This document shows positions 1 to 7,717 of a stretch of 64,000 nt of DNA, piece by piece. A program made the position numbers and the translations under genes. The stretch lies in NCBI GenBank assembly GCA_022711665.1, contig JAKLEN010000002.1:470001-534000 (forward strand), written 5' to 3'. The stretch comes from Acidobacteriota bacterium (GTDB lineage Bacteria; Acidobacteriota; Aminicenantia; Aminicenantales; Saccharicenantaceae). Numbering within the stretch: the stretch's first letter is position 1; every line of letters begins with the position of its first letter. The notes below the pieces were generated by a model. It saw only the letters and a program-made list of their open reading frames with translations, was not told where the DNA came from and searched no databases.

Positions 1-1104
1 CTGCGCCGCCTCCGGGCCCGCCGGCTCTCCGTCCTCGAAGGCGCGCTGGGGCTTCTGGCCGGCCGCCTGCCCCTGGCGGCCGTTCCTCTATATATAGAAG
101 GAGCCCCGACCGGCGGCGACCGGGCCGCGTTCGCCGCGGAGAACGGGATCGAGCTGCCGGACAAGCCGGGCCTGCCGGTCGGGGCCGCCCTGGCCGCGAC
201 GCCAGGCGGCGTCCTGCCTGACGACCCCGGTCCCCTCGCCGCTAAGGCCCTGGCGATCGGCGTCTTCCGGCCCGGAGACCTCTCCCCGGCCCGGCTGCGT
301 CAGGCGCTGGGCCTCGATGTCTCGGCCGATCCGGTCCCCGACGGCGTCTACCTCGTCCGCGACGACCTCGGCTTGGGCGGGGTTTTCGTCCAGGGCGGCC
401 TCGACGAGATGGTCCTGGCGGTCCGGGGCGACGCCCAAGTCGTTGTCTTCCGGGCCGGCGGCGCGGAATGGCGCCTGGAATGGAGCCCGGTCCGCGGCCG
501 GACGGAGTTCTCCTCGCCGGACGGCTCCCTGGCCGCCTACGATCTCGTGCCCATCCCGATCGTCCTCGTCAACGGCGCCGTCGCCGCCCTCGGCGGCGGG
601 GCCATCGGGGCCGACGGCCGGATCGAGCTGTGTTTCGACGGCCGGACGCCGGCGGTCCTCGGCGGCGTCGACCTGACCATAGTTTCGGCGGACCGGGTGA
701 CCATCGCCTCGCACCTCGTCCTGGAAGGCGTCCGGTGGCAGGACGGCATCCCCTACGCCAAGGACTCCGAGGCGCAGCTCGTGATCTACGCCGCCGGACG
801 GGATATCGCCACGGGGGAAGCGGCCGAAGGCGGCATCGCCGTCGCAGCCGGCGCGCCGGCGGACCTGCGGATCCAGGCTTCGCTGACCGCGGCCGGCGGC
901 GGCTTCCGCATCGAGGGGGAAGGACGGACGGTCGAGCTTCTCGGCGGCCTCCAGGCGTCCGCGTATTCCGGGAACGGCAATCGCCTGGTCCTCCATCGCG
1001 ACGAGCGGGCGGCCGACGGCCGGCTGCCGGAGAACTCGCCGCTCGCCGCCGGAACGCACCTCGCGGTCTTCGCCCTCAAGGTCCTGGCCTGGAAGGAGTA
1101 TTGA
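1..1104 (+). CDS. pilus-associated exported protein, DUF4900/PilX-like (5' partial)
   Basis: The frame is open from the first base of the window, so the N-terminus is missing; 367 codons remain. The second half (about residues 215-345) has the pattern of pilus-associated PilX/DUF4900 proteins: short beta-strands such as LTIVSADRVTIASHLV, then AQLVIYAAGRDI, then a segment speaking of an assayed surface or polymer region (GGLQASAYSGNG). No catalytic motif is visible. Its stop codon (1102-1104) directly abuts the ATG of a pseudopilin gene, so the two are almost certainly co-transcribed as part of a type IV pilus or pseudopilus locus lying mostly to the left of the window. The family assignment is by eye; the pilus context is firmer. 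Confidence 0.6.
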   Translation: MRRLRARRLSVLEGALGLLAGRLPLAAVPLYIEGAPTGGDRAAFAAENGIELPDKPGLPVGAALAATPGGVLPDDPGPLAAKALAIGVFRPGDLSPARLRQALGLDVSADPVPDGVYLVRDDLGLGGVFVQGGLDEMVLAVRGDAQVVVFRAGGAEWRLEWSPVRGRTEFSSPDGSLAAYDLVPIPIVLVNGAVAALGGGAIGADGRIELCFDGRTPAVLGGVDLTIVSADRVTIASHLVLEGVRWQDGIPYAKDSEAQLVIYAAGRDIATGEAAEGGIAVAAGAPADLRIQASLTAAGGGFRIEGEGRTVELLGGLQASAYSGNGNRLVLHRDERAADGRLPENSPLAAGTHLAVFALKVLAWKEY

Positions 1105-1689
1105 ATGCGGGGGCGGCGAGACGGCTTCACGCTCGTCGAGGCCGTGATGGCCCTGGCCCTGGCTGGCTTTTTCGCCGCGGCCGGCGCGGCCGCCGCCGGG
1201 CGGATAGCGCGGGCAGCCCATCTGCGGGCGGCGGTCTGGGAGGTCACGGCCGGCCTCAACCAGGCGCGCTTCCAGGCCGTCCTGTCCGGCGCCCGGGTCC
1301 GGGTCCGCTTCGCCGCCCCGGGCTTCGTCTTCGAGCGCTACGACGACGGGAGCGGCGCCTGGCGGGCCGCCCGGACCGTCGTCCTGCCGGGTGTCGCGGT
1401 CCGGGCCAACAACGCTCCGATCTTCCACCCGCAGGGCACGGTCTCGGACCTGGCCTCGATCACGGTCGCCAACGCGAGGGGAAGCTACCGGATCACGGTA
1501 GCCATCACGGGCAGGATCAGGACGGTCAGGACCGGCCGGCGTGGACCGGCTCGCCCATCGGCTCGGAAGCCGGCCGGCGGCCGTCGTGCAGGTCCTTCAT
1601 CAGGCTCAGGACCGTCACCATGCTGGTATGCTGAAACTCGACGCCCATCTCGAAAACGTCCGCGGTCTCCTCGCGGCGCCGCCACTTGA
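1105..1689 (+). CDS. type II secretion / type IV pilus pseudopilin, GspH-like
   Basis: This is a 194-aa minor pilin. The class III leader reads RRDGFTLVEAVMALALAG: prepilin peptidase would cut after the Gly before F, F is then N-methylated, and the hydrophobic helix with Glu at mature position 5 follows. A GspH-like beta domain comes next (residues about 45-135, ending ASITVANARGSYRITVAITGR). The ATG abuts the stop of the upstream pilus gene. Odd: the GspH domain should end near residue 135, yet the frame runs about 56 further residues of low-complexity Arg/Pro/Gly sequence, antisense to the 3' end of the convergent PilZ gene (164-bp overlap). The stop may have been lost; the other two plus frames do not offer an early stop there either. 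Confidence 0.8.
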   Translation: MRGRRDGFTLVEAVMALALAGFFAAAGAAAAGRIARAAHLRAAVWEVTAGLNQARFQAVLSGARVRVRFAAPGFVFERYDDGSGAWRAARTVVLPGVAVRANNAPIFHPQGTVSDLASITVANARGSYRITVAITGRIRTVRTGRRGPARPSARKPAGGRRAGPSSGSGPSPCWYAETRRPSRKRPRSPRGAAT

Positions 1690-1957
1690 CGATGCCCTCG
1701 ACGCGCAGGGTCTCGCCCGTCCGCACCAACTCGATCTGGAGGCGGAGCAGCGACCCGACGTCGAAGGGCTCGGCCGAGTGGATGCGGGCCCCGCCGATCG
1801 AGAGATCGTAGGTGAAGGCCTCGGTCCCCGGCTGGCCGGCCGAGCGCCGCTGGTCGGTCAGGGGCCAGATCCTGGTTTTATTCCACTGCTTGAAGCGGCG
1901 GTCCTTGCGCTTCTGGGTGCCGGCGGCCGGCCCGTGGCTCGTCCTGGCGGGAGTCAT
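1526..1957 (-). CDS. PilZ domain protein (downstream copy)
   Basis: This 143-aa cytoplasmic protein carries a PilZ domain, the c-di-GMP-binding fold. After a basic start (KRKDRRFKQWNK), the body has the PilZ signature LSIGGARI in place of the usual D/NxSxxG, followed by the beta-barrel (LRLQIELVRTGETLRVEGIVKWRR) and MGVEF. The start chosen is the ATG at 1957, which overlaps the stop of the upstream PilZ gene as ATGA; a longer reading to 2065 would run back through that gene. It is paralogous to its neighbour, so the pair is a tandem duplication in one operon. It probably links c-di-GMP to the adjacent pilus genes, which is inference from position. Confidence 0.85.
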   Translation of the reverse strand: MTPARTSHGPAAGTQKRKDRRFKQWNKTRIWPLTDQRRSAGQPGTEAFTYDLSIGGARIHSAEPFDVGSLLRLQIELVRTGETLRVEGIVKWRRREETADVFEMGVEFQHTSMVTVLSLMKDLHDGRRPASEPMGEPVHAGRS

Positions 1958-2355
1958 CGGAGCACAGCCTTGTCCGCCGCGGCGGGCGCCGGGGTGCCGG
2001 CCGCTTTGCGTTCGGTGTCGTGATAGAGATTGCGCATGATGGCTTGGAGCGCGTCCTCGACGCACTCGCGGAATTCAACGCCGCATTCGTGCACTTTCAG
2101 CTCCTCGTTCCAGCGTGACCAGCGGACCTCGCCGTCGAGTCCGACGAACTCCCGGGAGCGGACGAGCTCCAGGTGGATGCGGAGGACGGCCCCGACGGGG
2201 AAGCTCTCGTCGGACTGGATCCGGGCTCCGCCCAGCGACAGGTCCCAGGCGTAGACATCTACGGGGCAGGCCGGCAGGACGCCCTGGCCGCCGGACGCGG
2301 ACTTGATGATCGCTTTGTTCCATTGCTGGAAGCGGCGGTGTTTGCGTCTTTCCAT
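1954..2355 (-). CDS. PilZ domain protein (upstream copy)
   Basis: This 133-aa protein is clearly related to the next gene. The N-terminus MERRKHRRFQQWNK carries the arginine-rich motif typical of PilZ c-di-GMP binding (RxxxR), then LSLGGARIQS and the barrel strand LRIHLELVRSREFVGLDGEVRW, ending with CGVEFRE. The ATG at 2355 has GGAG nine bases upstream; an in-frame ATG at 2427 has no such site and lies upstream of the predicted promoter -10. The gene is translationally coupled (ATGA) to the downstream PilZ copy. A promoter with TTGTTC and TAAAAT sits just upstream. Confidence 0.85.
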   Translation of the reverse strand: MERRKHRRFQQWNKAIIKSASGGQGVLPACPVDVYAWDLSLGGARIQSDESFPVGAVLRIHLELVRSREFVGLDGEVRWSRWNEELKVHECGVEFRECVEDALQAIMRNLYHDTERKAAGTPAPAAADKAVLR

Positions 2356-2399
2356 TGCGCGGCGCTCCGGCCCGGTCTCCGGGCTTTCGTTCCGCGCCC

Positions 2400-2427
2400 A
2401 TTTTACGGGGGCGGGGGAGGCGAACAA
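2400..2427 (-). promoter_or_regulatory. promoter of the PilZ pair
   Basis: On the minus strand TTGTTC (2422-2427) is followed after 16 bp by TAAAAT (2400-2405). The expected start near 2393 would leave a leader of about 38 nt with GGAG before the ATG at 2355. Confidence 0.55.
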
Positions 2428-2513
2428 TCACCCTTCGGGGTGAATCCTGCGGTGAAATCCCCCCTCGCCGGAGGCAAGGGGGGAAAAAGGTTCTTCTCCC
2501 ATTTCCGGGAGAA
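2428..2513. repeat. three consecutive short hairpins in a non-coding gap
   Basis: Three inverted repeats follow each other: TCACCC/GGGTGA (2428-2443, loop TTCG), an 11-bp stem with one mismatch (2459-2469 with 2473-2483, loop GGA) and TTCTCCC/GGGAGAA (2494-2513, loop 6). None is followed by a run of T on the appropriate side, so they are not clear terminators. The surrounding 2356-2826 gap (about 470 bp) contains no credible gene. Confidence 0.6.
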
Positions 2514-2599
2514 TCCCTCTCTTCGGCTTGGCTCAGTGCCGGCGCGGAGCGGACTCCGGGGAGCGGAGGTCAGGATCACGGCCAAGCACTCGAGGCCGG

Positions 2600-2651
2600 G
2601 ATTCTGAGAAATATCTGAAGAAAGCGCTTTCTTCCGATATTTCCCAGAAGC
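2600..2651. repeat. 52-bp near-perfect palindrome
   Basis: The axis lies between 2625 and 2626, with 23 of 26 base pairs complementary; mismatches are 2601/2650, 2607/2644 and 2616/2635. The core is GAAGAAAGC/GCTTTCTTC flanked by GAAATATC/GATATTTC. It has no loop, so in DNA it would be a cruciform or binding dyad, and in RNA a long hairpin. Confidence 0.85.
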
Positions 2652-2681
2652 ATGGCTCCGAGTCGCTCCGCCATGCTTCTG
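2645..2681. repeat. second inverted repeat overlapping the palindrome arm
   Basis: CAGAAGCATGG (2645-2655) pairs with CCATGCTTCTG (2671-2681) around a 15-base loop. The left arm shares bases 2645-2651 with the right arm of the 52-bp palindrome, so the two hairpins cannot form at once. Confidence 0.75.
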
Positions 2682-2826
2682 ATGGTCGCTTCGACGACTC
2701 CGCTCCCTGCCGGTCCCCCTCTCCAGCAACGGGGATCTTCGAGGCAACACACATCGCCGCCGCGAGAGGGAATCCCGAATTGGGAGAAGAACTAAAAAAA
2801 GGGCCGGAGGGAACGGCGGAAAGCGG

Positions 2827-3573
2827 TCAGGGGCGGCGGCGGAGGCGCCGGATGCGCCAGAGGTCCCTGAGCATGCCCCACGAGCCGCCGAAGATCCGCA
2901 CCCGGCTGGGCCGGACGTCGCACCAGACGACCGGGATCTCGACGACCAGATAGCCGCGCTCGCGGCAGAGGGCCAGGACCTCGACGTCGAAGCCGAAGCC
3001 GGCCGTCCGCAGGCGCGAAAAAACGTCCCGGGCCGCGGCCCGGCGGAAGGCCTTGAAGCCGCATTGGGTGTCGCGATAGCCGGGAAGGACGAGGAGCCGG
3101 ACCAGCAGGTTAAAGATCCGGCCCAGCCACTCGCGGGGCCGGCGCTGGCGGACGCGGATCTCGGAATCCGGATGGGCCCGCGAGCCGATGACCACGTCGG
3201 CCCCGGCTTCGAGGGCGGCCAGGGCTTTGTCGAGCTCGCCGATCGGCGTCGACAGGTCGTCGTCCGAGAACACGACGAGCTCGCCCGCCGCGGCCAGCAC
3301 GCCTTCCCGGACCGACGCCCCCTTGCCCAGGTTCCGGTCCCGCCGCAGGACCTTGGCGCCGGGGCTCGAGGCCAGCGCGGCCCGGGCCGCCGCGGCCGTG
3401 CCGTCGGCGCTGCCGTCGTCGACGACGACGATCTCCGCGGCGAAAGGCTTGCCGGCGAGATAGGCCCTGACGCCCTCGAGCGTCGCCGCGATGCGGGACT
3501 CGGCGTTGTAGGTCGGGATAACGACCGAGAGGCGGACGGCCCCCGAGCTGAAACCCGGCGTCGGCTCGTTCAT
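2827..3573 (-). CDS. family 2 glycosyltransferase (dolichyl/polyprenyl-phosphate sugar synthase type)
   Basis: The protein has 248 aa, the usual length for the single-domain ALG5/DPM1-like group that moves a sugar from a nucleotide donor to a polyprenyl phosphate at the cytoplasmic membrane. A GT-A fold starts with LSVVIPTYNAESRI, then VVVDDGSADGT, the DxD-like metal site VFSDDDLSTP, GSRAHPDSEIRVRQ, and the acceptor region RDTQCGFKAFRR typical of this subfamily. No membrane helices follow the catalytic domain. The ATG at 3573 has no Shine-Dalgarno sequence, but TATAAT ends nine bases before it, so translation may be leaderless. A lipid-linked sugar product could feed the GT39 at 36951-38492, but they are far apart. 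Confidence 0.88.
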   Translation of the reverse strand: MNEPTPGFSSGAVRLSVVIPTYNAESRIAATLEGVRAYLAGKPFAAEIVVVDDGSADGTAAAARAALASSPGAKVLRRDRNLGKGASVREGVLAAAGELVVFSDDDLSTPIGELDKALAALEAGADVVIGSRAHPDSEIRVRQRRPREWLGRIFNLLVRLLVLPGYRDTQCGFKAFRRAAARDVFSRLRTAGFGFDVEVLALCRERGYLVVEIPVVWCDVRPSRVRIFGGSWGMLRDLWRIRRLRRRP

Positions 3574-3582
3574 GACCGGCCC

Positions 3583-3588
3583 ATTATA
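3583..3588 (-). promoter_or_regulatory. TATAAT box directly before the GT2 start (leaderless)
   Basis: A consensus TATAAT on the minus strand ends nine bases before the ATG at 3573; no good -35 hexamer is visible at 16-18 bp. The first transcribed base would fall at or next to the start codon. Confidence 0.5.
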
Positions 3589-3710
3589 ACAAAAACGCCC
3601 GTGGCGCCGGGCCCGGAGGAAAAGTCGATGGAAAAACGGTACCGCGCCAGCCGGATTTGTTCTACAATGTCCGTCCGCGCCGTCAACGCCATTCGTCAGG
3701 AGGTCGCCCC

Positions 3711-6113
3711 TTGCAAGAACGGATGCCCCGCTTGGCCCTCGTCCTGGCCCTGATCCTGTCCGTCGCTCCCGCCCTCGCGGCCCAGGAGGCCTACAAGCTG
3801 CCGCCCCGGGAGATCATCGACATAGTCGACGCGCCGCCGACGCCCATGGTCTCCCTGAGCCCGGCCGCCGACGTCATGGCCCTCGTCGAGTACGAATCCA
3901 TGCCCTCCATCGCCTACCTGGCCGAGCCCGTCCTGCGGATCGCCGGCCTGCGCATCACTCCGGCCTACAACAGCCGCCAGGTCCTGAGCTTCTCCACGGG
4001 CCTTTCGCTTCAGGACGTGAAGACCGGCGCGCTGCGGCGCGTGGCCCTGCCCGACGGCGTCAAGTTCACCAACCTCTCCTGGTCGCCCGACGGCCGGACG
4101 ATGGCCTTGTTCCGCTACGTCGAGGGCGGCGTAGAATTGTGGAAGGTCGACGTCGCGGCCGCGACGGCCCGGGCCCTGACCCCCGCCGTGGTCAACGCCG
4201 TTCTCTCCGCGGCCGAATGGGCGCCCGACAGCCGCCGCCTCTACGTCACCCTGGTGCCCGAGGGCCGCGGCCCGGCCCCGGTCGCACCGCACGTCCCGGT
4301 CGGCCCCGAGGTCCAGGTCTCGGGCGGCCGCCAGGCCAAGGCCGCCACCTACCAGGATCTTCTCAAGAGCGCTTTCGACGAGACCCTGTTCGACTACTAC
4401 GCCGCGTCGCAGCTCGCGGCCGTCGATACCGCGACGGGCGAGCTGCGCAAGATCGGGCCGCCCGGGATCTTCGCCTCCGTCTCGGCCTCCCCCGACGGGA
4501 CCTGCCTCCTGGTCGAGCGGCTCAAGCGGCCGTATTCCTACGCCCTGCCCGCCTACGGCTTCGCCCGCGCCGACGAGGTCTGGGACATGGACGGCCGCCT
4601 GGTCAAGCTGGTCGCCGACCTGCCGGCCGAAGAGGACGTGCCCCTCAACGGCGTGGCCAAGGGCCCGCGCAACATCGACTGGATGGTCCACAAGCCGTCC
4701 ACCCTCGTCTGGACCGAGGCCCTCGACGAGGGCGACCCGAAGAAAGACGCCCCTTTCCGCGACCGCTTCATGGCCCTGGACGCCCCCTTCTCGGCGGACG
4801 CCCGGGAGATCCTCAAGCTCAAGGAGCGGGCCGCGGGCCTGATGTACCTGGCCAAGCCGGGCCGGGCCATGGCCGTCCAGACCGAGTGGAAGCGCAGCTG
4901 GCAGACGGCCTTCCTCGTCGACCTGGCCAACCCGGCGGCCGAGCCGGTCACGATCTGGGACATGAGCTCCCAGGACCGCTACAAGAACCCCGGCCGGCCG
5001 GTGACCAAGCGCCTCGGGACCGGCCAGACCGTAATCCTTCAGGACGGGGATTGGATCTACCTCTCCGGCCCGGGCTCGTCGCCCCGGGGCGATCACCCCT
5101 TCCTCGACCGGATGAACGTCAAGACGCTGAAGGTCGAGCGCCTCTGGCAGTGCCAGGACCCGGCTTACGAGAGCTTCGTCGGCTTCGCCGGCGACTCCCG
5201 GACGCGGTTCATCACCAGCTACGAGACGAAGGCCGACCCGCCAAACTACTGCCTCTACGACCTCAAGACCCGGAAGCGGACGGCCCTGACCGGCTTCAAG
5301 GACCCGGCGCCGCAGCTGACCGGCATCCGCAAGCAGCGGATCACCTACAAGCGGGCCGACGGCCTGGAGCTGGGCGGCACCCTCTACCTGCCGCCCGGCT
5401 ATAAGGAAGGCACGCGCCTGCCGGTCGTCATCTGGGCCTATCCCCTGGAATACGACAACGCGGCCACGGCCGGCCAGGTCCGCGGCTCCGTCAACCGCTT
5501 CACCTTCTTCCGCGGCACCTCGCACCTCTTCTTCGTCACCCAGGGCTACGCCGTCCTCGACGGCGCCGAGATGCCCGTCGTCGGCACGCCCGAGCAGGTC
5601 AACGACACCTTCGTCCAGCAGATCGTCTCCAACGCCGAGGCGGCCATCCGCAAGCTCGACGAGATGGGCGTCGGCGATCCCAGGCGGGTCGGGATCGGCG
5701 GCCACAGCTACGGGGCCTTCATGACCGCCAACCTGCTGGCCCACTGCGACCTGTTCGCCGCCGGCATCGCCCGGAGCGGCGCCTATAACCGGACCCTGAC
5801 CCCCTTCGGCTTCCAGAGCGAGCGGCGGACCCTCTGGGAGGCGACCGACACCTATATCAAGATGTCGCCGTTCATGTTCGCCGACAAGATCAAGACGCCG
5901 CTGCTGCTCATCCACGGCATGGCCGACAACAATTCCGGCACCTTCCCCATCCAGACGGAGCGCCTGTTCGCCGCCCTCAAGGGCTTCGGCGCCACGGCCC
6001 GGTTCGTCTACCTGCCGAACGAGAGCCACGGCTACTCGGCGCGCGAATCGGTCCTCGACGTGCTGGCCGAGATGATCGAGTGGTTCGACATGCACGTGAA
6101 GAACAGAAAATGA
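3711..6113 (+). CDS. exported S9-family (prolyl-oligopeptidase fold) serine peptidase
   Basis: The protein has 800 aa starting at TTG 3711, which lies seven bases after a perfect AGGAGG (3698-3703); the in-frame ATG at 3723 is a less well-spaced alternative. A signal peptide (RLALVLALILSVAPALAAQE) is followed by a beta-propeller (about residues 60-540, with repeats such as LSWSPDGR and VSASPDGT) and an alpha/beta-hydrolase domain. The catalytic triad is visible: Ser in GGHSYGAF, Asp in HGMADNNSG and His in NESHGYS. Propeller plus hydrolase, and the motif TFPIQTERLF, resemble the S9D glutamyl-endopeptidase-like group. It should cut short peptides in the periplasm or outside the cell. Confidence 0.9.
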   Translation: MQERMPRLALVLALILSVAPALAAQEAYKLPPREIIDIVDAPPTPMVSLSPAADVMALVEYESMPSIAYLAEPVLRIAGLRITPAYNSRQVLSFSTGLSLQDVKTGALRRVALPDGVKFTNLSWSPDGRTMALFRYVEGGVELWKVDVAAATARALTPAVVNAVLSAAEWAPDSRRLYVTLVPEGRGPAPVAPHVPVGPEVQVSGGRQAKAATYQDLLKSAFDETLFDYYAASQLAAVDTATGELRKIGPPGIFASVSASPDGTCLLVERLKRPYSYALPAYGFARADEVWDMDGRLVKLVADLPAEEDVPLNGVAKGPRNIDWMVHKPSTLVWTEALDEGDPKKDAPFRDRFMALDAPFSADAREILKLKERAAGLMYLAKPGRAMAVQTEWKRSWQTAFLVDLANPAAEPVTIWDMSSQDRYKNPGRPVTKRLGTGQTVILQDGDWIYLSGPGSSPRGDHPFLDRMNVKTLKVERLWQCQDPAYESFVGFAGDSRTRFITSYETKADPPNYCLYDLKTRKRTALTGFKDPAPQLTGIRKQRITYKRADGLELGGTLYLPPGYKEGTRLPVVIWAYPLEYDNAATAGQVRGSVNRFTFFRGTSHLFFVTQGYAVLDGAEMPVVGTPEQVNDTFVQQIVSNAEAAIRKLDEMGVGDPRRVGIGGHSYGAFMTANLLAHCDLFAAGIARSGAYNRTLTPFGFQSERRTLWEATDTYIKMSPFMFADKIKTPLLLIHGMADNNSGTFPIQTERLFAALKGFGATARFVYLPNESHGYSARESVLDVLAEMIEWFDMHVKNRK

Positions 6114-6121
6114 ACAATTGA

Positions 6122-6154
6122 TTTCCACAGAGTCTGTGCATATCCCTGTGGAAA
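6122..6154. repeat. inverted repeat TTTCCACAG / CTGTGGAAA
   Basis: Nine-base arms (6122-6130 and 6146-6154) are separated by 15 bases just after the S9 peptidase stop. The arms resemble weak DnaA boxes but differ from TTATNCACA. No T-run follows, so terminator function is uncertain. The rest of 6155-6309 holds nothing recognisable. Confidence 0.55.
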
Positions 6155-6309
6155 AAGACCGGGCGCGCGTTCCTAAGAGCTTGTCAGGCGCGCATTTTTA
6201 AGGGAATGCACAGCGGCTGGGCAGCTTAACTTTACCTTCGAAAACGGGCGGCTCGGATGGCCGGGCCGGCGGGCAGGTTAAAAGGCTCAGGTTTGGCCCT
6301 ATCTTGAAG

Positions 6310-6495
6310 TCAGCCGAGGATCAGCCAGCGGATGAAGGCGTAAAGATAGACCGCCAGGAGCAGGATGACGGCCACATTCACCGCGGCGTCTATCCGCTTC
6401 ATCAGCGGGAAAGCCCGCCGGCTCCGGCGCGTATTGATCTTCGGCAGGGCGAAGATCAGGGCGATCGCCAGGAGGAGCAGCAGCCACTTGCGCAT
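6310..6495 (-). CDS. small two-helix membrane protein
   Basis: This is a 61-aa protein with two transmembrane segments: [14 protein letters not shown] (residues 4-17) and [24 protein letters not shown] near the C-terminus, joined by a basic, presumably cytoplasmic loop (NTRRSRRAF). I do not recognise a family. The gene is supported by a convincing promoter (TTGCCA, 17 bp, GATAAT) whose -10 ends eight bases before the ATG; with no Shine-Dalgarno sequence it looks leaderless. It stands alone between two oppositely oriented genes. Confidence 0.65.
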   Translation of the reverse strand: MRKWLLLLLAIALIFALPKINTRRSRRAFPLMKRIDAAVNVAVILLLAVYLYAFIRWLILG

Positions 6496-6503
6496 CGGCC
6501 GGG

Positions 6504-6532
6504 ATTATCCCCGAAAACCCGGGCCCTGGCAA
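6504..6532 (-). promoter_or_regulatory. leaderless promoter of the small membrane protein
   Basis: On the minus strand TTGCCA (6527-6532), a 17-bp spacer and GATAAT (6504-6509) are followed after eight bases by the ATG at 6495. Confidence 0.6.
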
Positions 6533-6556
6533 CCCCGCCCGGCATGCCGGCGGCGC

Positions 6557-6585
6557 TTGAACGCCGCGCCCCGGAGTGGTATCTT
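6557..6585 (+). promoter_or_regulatory. promoter of fbp
   Basis: TTGAAC (6557-6562), a 17-bp spacer, then TATCTT (6580-6585). The leader of about 35 nt carries AAGGAG five bases before the ATG. Confidence 0.6.
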
Positions 6586-6625
6586 GGGATTCCCCCCGAG
6601 CAAACGTCCCGAGCAAGGAGTCGCC

Positions 6626-7651
6626 ATGGCTGGACAAGCCGATCCCTCTCCCATCATCACCATAGAACGCCACATCCTCGACGAGCAGGCCTTCCACCCC
6701 GAGGCGACCGGCGTCCTGACCAACATCCTCTACGACCTGGCCCTGGCCGGCAAGGTCATCGCCAGCAAGACGACCCGGGCCGGGCTGGCCGAGATCCTGG
6801 GCCGCACCGAGGACGTCAACGTCCAGGGCGAAACGGTCTTGAAGCTCGACCGCTTCGCCGACCTCACGGTCACGCGGCTGACCGACCACACCGGCCGGCT
6901 GGCCGGACTGGCCTCCGAGGAGAACGCCGATTTCCTGCCCATCCCGGCCCCCTACCCCATGGGCAAGTACCTTCTGGTCTTCGATCCGCTCGACGGCTCC
7001 TCGAACGTCGACTTCAACATGCCCGTGGGCACCATCTTCGGCATCTACAAGCGCAAGCGCGAGGGCGGGCCGGTCACGGAGGAGGAGTTCTTCCAGCCGG
7101 GCCGCAACCTGGCGGCCGCCGGCTACATCGCCTACGGCACGAGCACTATGTTCGTCTACACGGCCGGGCACGGCGTGCACGGCTTCACCCTCGATCCCTC
7201 GGTCGGCGAGTTCCTCCTGTCCCACCCGAACATCGCCATGCCCGCGGCCAAGTACTTCAGCGTCAACCTCGGCTACCAGAGGTTCTGGAGCCGGGGCGTC
7301 CAGCGCTTCACCGAGTACCTGCAGGGACGGGAGGGCGGCGTCCAAGGGCTGTCGCTGCGCTATATCGGGACGCTCGTCTCCGACTTCCACCGCAATCTCC
7401 TGGCCGGCGGCGTCTTTTACTACCCGGCCGACACGAAGGATCCCCGGACTGCCCGCGGCAAGCTGCGGCTGCTCTACGAAGCGGCGCCGCTGGCCTTCGT
7501 CGCCGAGCAGGCCGGCGGCTACGCCTCCGACGGCCGCGGCCCCATCCTCGACGTCACGCCGTCCTCGCTCCATCAGAGGACCCCGCTGTTCATCGGCAAC
7601 AAGGATCTCATCCTCAAGGTCGAGGAGTTCATCCGCGGCCTCGACGGCTGA
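6626..7651 (+). CDS. fbp: class I fructose-1,6-bisphosphatase
   Basis: This 341-aa cytosolic enzyme hydrolyses fructose 1,6-bisphosphate to fructose 6-phosphate, the committing step of gluconeogenesis. The length and motifs are those of class [10 protein letters not shown], the metal-binding [65 protein letters not shown], and the C-terminal [18 protein letters not shown]. The ATG at 6626 follows AAGGAG at 6615-6620; readings that extend upstream cross the promoter. It is a single-gene unit. For a peptide-using organism, gluconeogenesis from amino acids makes sense, though that is inference. Confidence 0.96.
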   Translation: MAGQADPSPIITIERHILDEQAFHPEATGVLTNILYDLALAGKVIASKTTRAGLAEILGRTEDVNVQGETVLKLDRFADLTVTRLTDHTGRLAGLASEENADFLPIPAPYPMGKYLLVFDPLDGSSNVDFNMPVGTIFGIYKRKREGGPVTEEEFFQPGRNLAAAGYIAYGTSTMFVYTAGHGVHGFTLDPSVGEFLLSHPNIAMPAAKYFSVNLGYQRFWSRGVQRFTEYLQGREGGVQGLSLRYIGTLVSDFHRNLLAGGVFYYPADTKDPRTARGKLRLLYEAAPLAFVAEQAGGYASDGRGPILDVTPSSLHQRTPLFIGNKDLILKVEEFIRGLDG

Positions 7652-7717
7652 CGGCCGCCGGCCGGCTTTCCTGACGTCCCGAAATGTGATATTCCTTCCG
7701 CTCCAGGAGGTGCTCCC

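Noticed and set aside
2459..2488. intrinsic terminator in the PilZ upstream gap
   Set aside because: The stem is followed by A-run on the plus strand and has its T-run on the wrong side for the minus strand.
3696..6128. 810-residue reading frame on the minus strand
   Set aside because: It is the complement of the S9 peptidase, with no domains and composition typical of antisense frames in GC-rich DNA.
6122..6154. DnaA boxes / replication origin
   Set aside because: The paired TTTCCACAG arms miss the TTATNCACA core, there are only two and no dnaA or dnaN nearby.
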